Assembly: GCA_031267995.1 (NCBI GenBank)
Contig: JAIRXZ010000114.1
Coordinates: forward strand, 1-19,092
Source of the DNA: Odoribacteraceae bacterium
GTDB lineage: Bacteria; Bacteroidota; Bacteroidia; Bacteroidales; Marinifilaceae
Length of the DNA stretch: 19,092 nucleotides
Direction of reading: 5' to 3'
The position numbers and the translations under genes are program-made. Positions 14,885 through 19,092 of this stretch are shown one piece after another. A model generated the notes under the pieces. It did not search any database. It worked only from the letters and a program-made list of their open reading frames with translations, and had not been told where the DNA came from. The first letter of the stretch is position 1. Every line of letters starts with the position of its first letter.

Positions 14885-15176
14885 GTCTCGTCAGTTGTAA
14901 CGCCGTTAAAAAATAGTTTATCAAGCAGTTTTTTCTCGAAGGTGGTGTGCCGCGAGCGCTCGTTTTTTCTCCCCGTTCGGGCGCTCGCTTTTGGCGATTG
15001 GTGGCGGGGATTCACGCTTTTTTGTCACCCCTGTACGCGTGTTTACCCGCCGGCCGGTCGCGAAAGTAATGAATAATCTTAACGGGACAATTTTGTTTTT
15101 CGTTTTTATTAGTAACTTTGGCGGCACGGCCACCAGGCGCCCACCCTCTATAGAGAACCTTAATAAATAATTACTT
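14885..15176. promoter_or_regulatory. Divergent regulatory region between sigma and MFS genes
   Basis: These 292 bp separate two outward-facing genes and should contain both promoters. A plus-strand promoter is described separately. On the minus side the only candidate is the A/T-rich TATTTTTT near 14907-14914, which lacks a clear -33 partner. A perfect 8-bp inverted repeat GCGAGCGC / GCGCTCGC (14952-14959 and 14981-14988, 21-nt loop) is present. A CGAGCGCTCG palindrome followed by T6 overlaps its left arm. No gene precedes it on the plus strand, so a regulator-binding site is as likely as a terminator. Confidence 0.5.
15092..15120 (+). promoter_or_regulatory. Bacteroidetes-type promoter for the sugar transporter gene
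   Basis: TAACTTTG at 15113-15120 matches the Bacteroidetes -7 consensus TAnnTTTG exactly. TTTG at 15092-15095 may be the -33 element, with a 17-nt spacer slightly shorter than the usual 19-21. The implied transcript would start near 15126 and have a leader of about 50 nt before the ATG at 15177. Confidence 0.7.
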
Positions 15177-16445
15177 ATGACACGAAACAAAAACTCTTAC
15201 ACCACCGGAATCTTTATCATCGGGATTCTCTTTTTCATCTTCGGGTTCGTGACATGGCTGAACGCCACGTTGATCCCGTACCTGAAAATCTCTTGCGAGC
15301 TGACGAAAAGCCAGAGCTACTGGGTCACCTTCGCTTTCTACATTGCCTACTTTTTCATGTCGCTTCCCTCGGCCTGGATACTGCGCGTAACCGGCTACAA
15401 GAACGGCATGATGCTGGGGCTGTTCATCATGGCCATCGGGGCGCTGCTATTTATCCCGGCCGCCAGCACGCGCACTTACGAGCTGTTTCTGCTGGGACTG
15501 TTCGTGATGGGGACGGGGCTTTCCATCCTGCAAACCGCCTCGAACCCTTACGTGATCGAGCTGGGGGCGCCGGAAAGTGCCGCCAAGCGCGTCAGCATCA
15601 TGGGCATTTGCAACAAATTCGCGGGGGCTATCAGCCCGCTGATCCTCGGATCCGTCGTCCTGAAGGATGTCGACTCGCTCACCGAGAGACTCACGGGGAT
15701 GGACGCCATGACGAGGGCCGTGGAGCTGGACATCCTCTCGTCCAAGGCCATCGTTCCCTACATCATCATCATGGGTGCGCTGGTGCTGCTCGGCCTGTTC
15801 GTGCGATTCTCCCCGCTGCCCCAGATCGATAGCCTGGAGGAGGCGGACGTCAAGAAGGACGACGCGTACCGGTCGATATTCTCCTACCCGCACCTGTGGA
15901 TCGGCGCGCTCACCCTCTTCCTCTACGTGGGGATGGAGGTAATCGCCGTCGACACGCTGATTAACTACGCCAATTCGCTGGGCATAAGCATGGACAAGGC
16001 GAAAGTCTTCCCCACCTACTCCATGATCATGCTGATCGTCGGCTACATCATCGGCATCATCTGCATCCCCCGCGTCATCAGCCAGTCGCGTGCGCTGGAG
16101 ATCTGCGCCGTGCTGGGCGTGGTAGCCGCCGGGGGGCTGCTGCTGGTACCCGCCGGGCTGTCGGTGTGGGCGGTAGTCCTCTTTAGCCTGGCCAACTCGC
16201 TGATGTGGCCTGCCATCTTCCCGCTGGCCATCTTCAAGCTGGGTCGTCACACCAAAACCGGCTCCGCCATCCTCATCATGGCCATCGCCGGTGGCGCCAT
16301 CCTGCCGCTGCTGTACGGCTACCTGGCCGACCTGCCAAGCATCGGCGGGCAACTCGCCTACAGCGTCATCGGGCTGCCGTGCTACCTTTTCATCCTCTAC
16401 TTCGCCGTTGCCGGGCACAAGGTGGGGCTGGGCAAAATCTCTTGA
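15177..16445 (+). CDS. Sugar MFS transporter (FucP/GluP/NagP-like sugar:H+ symporter)
   Basis: This 422-residue major facilitator with about 12 transmembrane helices probably moves a monosaccharide across the inner membrane with protons. Recognisable blocks are FGFVTWLNATLIPYLK in helix 1 (about residues 22-37) and ILQTASNPYVIELGAPESAAKR after helix 4, followed by MGICNKFAGAISPL in helix 5. These are typical of the FHS family (L-fucose, glucose/galactose and N-acetylglucosamine symporters). A second-half signature LANSLMWPAIFPLAI is present near residues 335-350. The exact sugar cannot be told, so no symbol is given. The start follows a good promoter and an A/T-rich leader. The next gene begins 9 bp after its stop codon, indicating cotranscription with the Yip1-like and smpB genes. 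Confidence 0.93.
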   Translation: MTRNKNSYTTGIFIIGILFFIFGFVTWLNATLIPYLKISCELTKSQSYWVTFAFYIAYFFMSLPSAWILRVTGYKNGMMLGLFIMAIGALLFIPAASTRTYELFLLGLFVMGTGLSILQTASNPYVIELGAPESAAKRVSIMGICNKFAGAISPLILGSVVLKDVDSLTERLTGMDAMTRAVELDILSSKAIVPYIIIMGALVLLGLFVRFSPLPQIDSLEEADVKKDDAYRSIFSYPHLWIGALTLFLYVGMEVIAVDTLINYANSLGISMDKAKVFPTYSMIMLIVGYIIGIICIPRVISQSRALEICAVLGVVAAGGLLLVPAGLSVWAVVLFSLANSLMWPAIFPLAIFKLGRHTKTGSAILIMAIAGGAILPLLYGYLADLPSIGGQLAYSVIGLPCYLFILYFAVAGHKVGLGKIS

Positions 16446-16454
16446 TCGCCACGC

Positions 16455-17033
16455 GTGAAGAGGGCAAGATTTACCTTCATCATCTCCCGTTTCAGAGGAT
16501 TGCTACTGGCGCCAGGCCGGGAGTGGAAGGTAATTAGCGACGAACGTCCCGGGGGGGTAACGCCCTTCCGGGATTTCGTCGTTTTGCCCTGCGGGCTACT
16601 CTCCCTCCTCGTCGTGCTGCTGCGCTGGACGTCGGCCGACCCCACCATCGCCCCGCGCTGGGGCATCATCAACTTCGTGGCGTGCACGGCGGGATGCTAC
16701 CTCACGCTTCGCCTCGCCCGGCTCCTCCTCGCCGCGGACAGCGAGGAGATCGCCGCCACCCTCCCGAAGCTGGTGGGCTACGCGTTCGCCATCTACATCC
16801 CCTTCCGCTCGCTGGCGATGGGGCTGCCCGGCGACTTCATCGGCGAGCTCCTCTCCGTGTGCAGCCTCTACTCCCTCTACATCCTCTACGCGGGCATGGG
16901 CGCCCTCACCACGCTGGACACCGCGCGGCGGCGGGGCGGCGCCTTCCTCGTCGGGCTGCTCGTGATAAGCCTCCCGTGGATCATCACGCGACTGCTGGTC
17001 ATCCTCCTCGACATGCCCGTCATCATCATATAA
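16455..17033 (+). CDS. Yip1 family integral membrane protein
   Basis: This 192-residue membrane protein resembles the bacterial YIP1 domain family, whose function is not established. The N-terminal segment RFRGLLLAPGREWKVISDE matches the typical amphipathic start of these proteins (a helix, then a 'P..EW..I' motif). About five hydrophobic segments follow, near residues 41-58, 69-90, 105-123, 130-150 and 160-185. Translation starts at a GTG codon 9 bp after the transporter stop codon. No ATG occurs before the conserved N-terminal motif, so the GTG is preferred. The stop codon is 3 bp before smpB, so translational coupling to smpB is likely. Confidence 0.8.
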   Translation: MKRARFTFIISRFRGLLLAPGREWKVISDERPGGVTPFRDFVVLPCGLLSLLVVLLRWTSADPTIAPRWGIINFVACTAGCYLTLRLARLLLAADSEEIAATLPKLVGYAFAIYIPFRSLAMGLPGDFIGELLSVCSLYSLYILYAGMGALTTLDTARRRGGAFLVGLLVISLPWIITRLLVILLDMPVIII

Positions 17034-17036
17034 AAC

Positions 17037-17486
17037 ATGAACAACAACCTCAACATCAAAAACAGGCGCGCCTCCTTCGACTACGAATTCATCGAAGAAT
17101 ACACCGCCGGCATCGTCCTCACCGGCACGGAAATCAAATCCATACGCGCCGCCAAGGCCAGCCTCGTGGACGCCTACTGCTACTTCCACGGCGGCGAACT
17201 TTGGGTCAAAGGCATGTACATCGCCGAATACAAACTCGGCACCTACTACAACCACGTCGAGCGACGCGAGCGCAAGCTCCTCCTCACCGGCAAAGAACTC
17301 TACAAGCTGGAACGCAAAACCAAAGAAAGCGGCCTCACCATCATCCCCGTCCGCCTCTTCCTCAACGAAAAAGGGCTGGCAAAGCTACGCGTCGCCCTCG
17401 CGCGCGGCAAAAAAACATACGACAAGCGAGAATCCCTCAAACTCAAGGACGCCCGACGCGAAATGGATCGCCACCTCAAACACTAA
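17037..17486 (+). CDS. smpB: SsrA-binding protein SmpB (trans-translation)
   Basis: This 149-residue protein binds tmRNA and brings it to stalled ribosomes for trans-translation in the cytoplasm. Diagnostic segments are NIKNRRASFDYEFIEEYTAGIVL at the start, then TGTEIKSIRAAKASLVDAYC, and the C-terminal tail KKTYDKRESLKLKDARREM, which enters the ribosomal mRNA channel. The length is slightly below the usual 150-160. The ATG is 3 bp after the Yip1-like stop codon, so the two genes form one operon. The tmRNA gene (ssrA) is not in this window. Confidence 0.98.
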   Translation: MNNNLNIKNRRASFDYEFIEEYTAGIVLTGTEIKSIRAAKASLVDAYCYFHGGELWVKGMYIAEYKLGTYYNHVERRERKLLLTGKELYKLERKTKESGLTIIPVRLFLNEKGLAKLRVALARGKKTYDKRESLKLKDARREMDRHLKH

Positions 17487-17567
17487 CCCCCTCCCCCCCG
17501 CCGCCGTGTAACCCGCCACCCGCCTTTCCCGTAGTTTCGGGCATAAAAGTGTGTGAGCGTAATTTTC

Positions 17568-18125
17568 ATGAATGAACAGTATCGAGCTTTGGTCACCGAC
17601 CAAATTGTTAATGCTTTGCGACAAGGGGATCACAAGGCCTACGAGACCATTTTCGTCAAATACTTCCCCAAGGTAAAATACTACATCAGCGGCTTCACCC
17701 GGTCGGACGTCCTCGCCGAAGAACTCGCCCAAGAAGTATTCCTCAGGCTATGGGAAAACCACGAGGCGGTAAAACCGGCCGTCAAAAGCCTCATATCCTA
17801 TCTCTTCACCATCGCCTACCGCGCCGCCATCGACTGGGTGCGAGGCCGCCAGGTGCGCGACTCCTACTACAACGACCAAAGCAAGTGCCAGGAAGAAACC
17901 ACCTCCACGGAAGAAGACTACATCGCCCAGGAAACCCGCCTCTTCGTCGAGCAAATCGTCAACCAGATGCCCGCCCGCCAGCAAGAAATCTACCGCATGA
18001 GCCGCCACATGGAGATGAACAACGACGAAATCGCCGCCCAACTCTCCATCAGCAAGCGCACCGTCGAAAACCAGCTCAGCCTCGCCATAAAACGAATCAG
18101 GAACGCCTTCTACAAAGAAACCTGA
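17568..18125 (+). CDS. ECF-type RNA polymerase sigma factor, no adjacent anti-sigma gene
   Basis: This 185-residue sigma-70 family protein has region 2 at about 22-92 (YETIFVKYFPKVKYYISGF, then ELAQEVFLRLWE) and region 4 at about 125-178, with the helix-turn-helix DEIAAQLSISKRTVENQL. The start is set at the ATG at 17568 (AATTTTC ATG), giving the usual MNEQ-type N-terminus; an upstream GTG at 17553 would add only five residues. Unlike the sigma factor at 14309-14884, no FecR or SusC gene is next to it. The following gene, 93 bp away, encodes an S1-domain RNA-binding protein with its own probable promoter. Its regulon is unknown. It may be controlled by a distant anti-sigma factor or by its own expression. 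Confidence 0.93.
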   Translation: MNEQYRALVTDQIVNALRQGDHKAYETIFVKYFPKVKYYISGFTRSDVLAEELAQEVFLRLWENHEAVKPAVKSLISYLFTIAYRAAIDWVRGRQVRDSYYNDQSKCQEETTSTEEDYIAQETRLFVEQIVNQMPARQQEIYRMSRHMEMNNDEIAAQLSISKRTVENQLSLAIKRIRNAFYKET

Positions 18126-18190
18126 ACCGCCACGCCGCCGAAACCCTCCGCGCCCCGTCCCGCCCCCGGCAAACTCTCGCGGATTCGCGC

Positions 18191-18198
18191 TATCTTCG
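18191..18198 (+). promoter_or_regulatory. Possible -7 promoter element before the S1-domain gene
   Basis: TATCTTCG resembles the Bacteroidetes -7 consensus TAnnTTTG with one mismatch. It is 20 bp before the ATG at 18219 and is followed by the A-rich leader CAACAAACAAAAACGACC. No clear TTTG/TTG -33 box lies 19-21 bp upstream, so the call is tentative. Confidence 0.45.
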
Positions 18199-18218
18199 CG
18201 CAACAAACAAAAACGACC

Positions 18219-19088
18219 ATGATAAAATTAGGCATGTACAACCACCTCACGGTGCAGCGGATAGTAGAAATCGGCATCTACCTCGACGGCGGCGAACAAT
18301 GGGGCGACATCCTCCTCCCCAACGCCAGCGCCACCCCCGGCGTCAAAGAAAACACCAGCGAGGGCGACACCCTCGAAGTATTCATCTACTTCGACTCCGA
18401 GGACAGAATTATAGCCACCATGGAACGCCCCCTCGCCATCGTCGGCGACTTCGCCATGATGACCGTCATCGCCACCAGCCCCGTCGGCGCCTTCCTCGAC
18501 TGGGGACTCCGCAAAGACCTCCTCCTCCCCTTCCGCGAACAGCGCGGCCGCGTCGACATCGGCCAGCAACACCTCGTCCGCGTCTACATCGACGAAACCA
18601 CCGACCGCGTCGTCGCCTCCGCCCGCTGGGGGCGATTCCTCGACCGCCAGCCCGCCGACTACCAACCCGGCCAGGAAGTCAACCTCCTCGTCGCCCAGCG
18701 CACCGACCTCGGCTACCGCGTCATCGTCAACAACGCCCACGAAGCCATGATCTACACCGGCGAAATCTTCCGCCCCGTCCGCCCCGGCGACCGCCTCACC
18801 GGCTACATCAAAACGACCCGCCCCGACGGCAAAATCGACTGCGCCCTCCAGCGCAACGACGGCCACGACGAAATCGAACGCCTCGCCACCCTCCTCCTCC
18901 AGCGCCTCCGCGAAGCCGGCGGCCAGCTACAAATCTCAGACAAAAGCGACCCCGCCGACATCCAGGCCCTCCTCGCCTGCAGCAAGAAAAACTACAAAAA
19001 AGCCGCCGGCGCCCTCTACCGACGCGGCCTCGTCAACATCACCGACACCCGCCTCCTCCTCGTCGACAACCGTCCCCCCCGCCCCTGA
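18219..19088 (+). CDS. CvfB-like S1-domain RNA-binding protein
   Basis: This 289-residue cytoplasmic protein resembles the CvfB/YitL family (about 300 residues in Firmicutes). That family has three S1-like OB folds and a C-terminal winged helix. Visible landmarks are an N-terminal segment VQRIVEIGIYLDGGEQWGDILLP, an S1 fold with SPVGAFLDWGLRKDLLLPF (about 88-106), a further fold including RPGDRLTGYIKTTRPDGKID (about 190-209), and a helical tail with KKNYKKAAGALYRRGLV. The gene is complete and its stop codon is 4 bp from the window edge. Codons end almost uniformly in C. Family members affect virulence gene expression in Staphylococcus aureus, but a role here cannot be stated. Confidence 0.9.
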   Translation: MIKLGMYNHLTVQRIVEIGIYLDGGEQWGDILLPNASATPGVKENTSEGDTLEVFIYFDSEDRIIATMERPLAIVGDFAMMTVIATSPVGAFLDWGLRKDLLLPFREQRGRVDIGQQHLVRVYIDETTDRVVASARWGRFLDRQPADYQPGQEVNLLVAQRTDLGYRVIVNNAHEAMIYTGEIFRPVRPGDRLTGYIKTTRPDGKIDCALQRNDGHDEIERLATLLLQRLREAGGQLQISDKSDPADIQALLACSKKNYKKAAGALYRRGLVNITDTRLLLVDNRPPRP

Positions 19089-19092
19089 ACCG

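Noticed and set aside
14952..14988. A terminator in the divergent region (GCGAGCGC/GCGCTCGC followed by TTTT)
   Set aside because: No plus-strand gene lies upstream to be terminated, and the loop is 21 nt. It is kept only as an inverted repeat of unknown role.

Overview
The window looks like chromosomal DNA from a GC-rich member of the Bacteroidetes, most likely Bacteroidales. The evidence is a SusC/SusD outer-membrane import pair, a FecR anti-sigma factor with a DUF4974-type tail, ECF sigma factors, A/T-rich leaders without clear Shine-Dalgarno sequences, and Bacteroidetes-type -7 elements (TAnnTTTG) before two genes. Codons end mostly in C or G. No rRNA, tRNA, transposase, integrase or CRISPR array was seen. 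All functional calls come from reading motifs by eye.

Left edge (1-722): a tandem array of 41-bp palindrome-containing units runs in from outside the window. It is followed by about 140 bp of non-coding DNA and a strong minus-strand terminator (551-580) that closes the long minus-strand locus.

Minus-strand locus (14884 down to 723): in transcription order it encodes an ECF sigma factor, a FecR-type anti-sigma factor, a SusC/TonB-dependent receptor with an STN signalling domain, a SusD lipoprotein, and a lipoprotein related to the substrate-import-associated metallohydrolases whose HExxH motif appears to be lost. Next come a secreted thioredoxin-fold protein, a TlpA-like thioredoxin lipoprotein, and a large secreted metzincin-type zinc protease with an intact HEIGHCLGFMH motif. 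The likely logic is substrate sensing by the STN domain, signalling through FecR to the sigma factor, SusCD import, then periplasmic disulfide chemistry and proteolysis. This suggests a protein or peptide utilisation locus rather than a glycan one, since no glycosidase is present. The last step is inference.

The sigma and fecR genes are separated by 681 bp, which is unusual. The gap holds two helically phased repeat blocks: CTRCAR hexamers alternating every 10/11 bp directly after (and touching) the sigma stop codon, and a 21-bp-period array containing ten palindromes ATCACRGGTGTGAT, bounded by perfect 19-bp inverted repeats. These are the most unusual structures in the window.

Plus-strand right side (15177-19088): a divergent promoter region leads to a sugar MFS transporter, a Yip1-family membrane protein (GTG start) and smpB in a tight operon. 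A second ECF sigma factor with no adjacent anti-sigma gene and a CvfB-like S1-domain RNA-binding protein follow. These are mostly housekeeping or regulatory genes unrelated to the SusCD locus.
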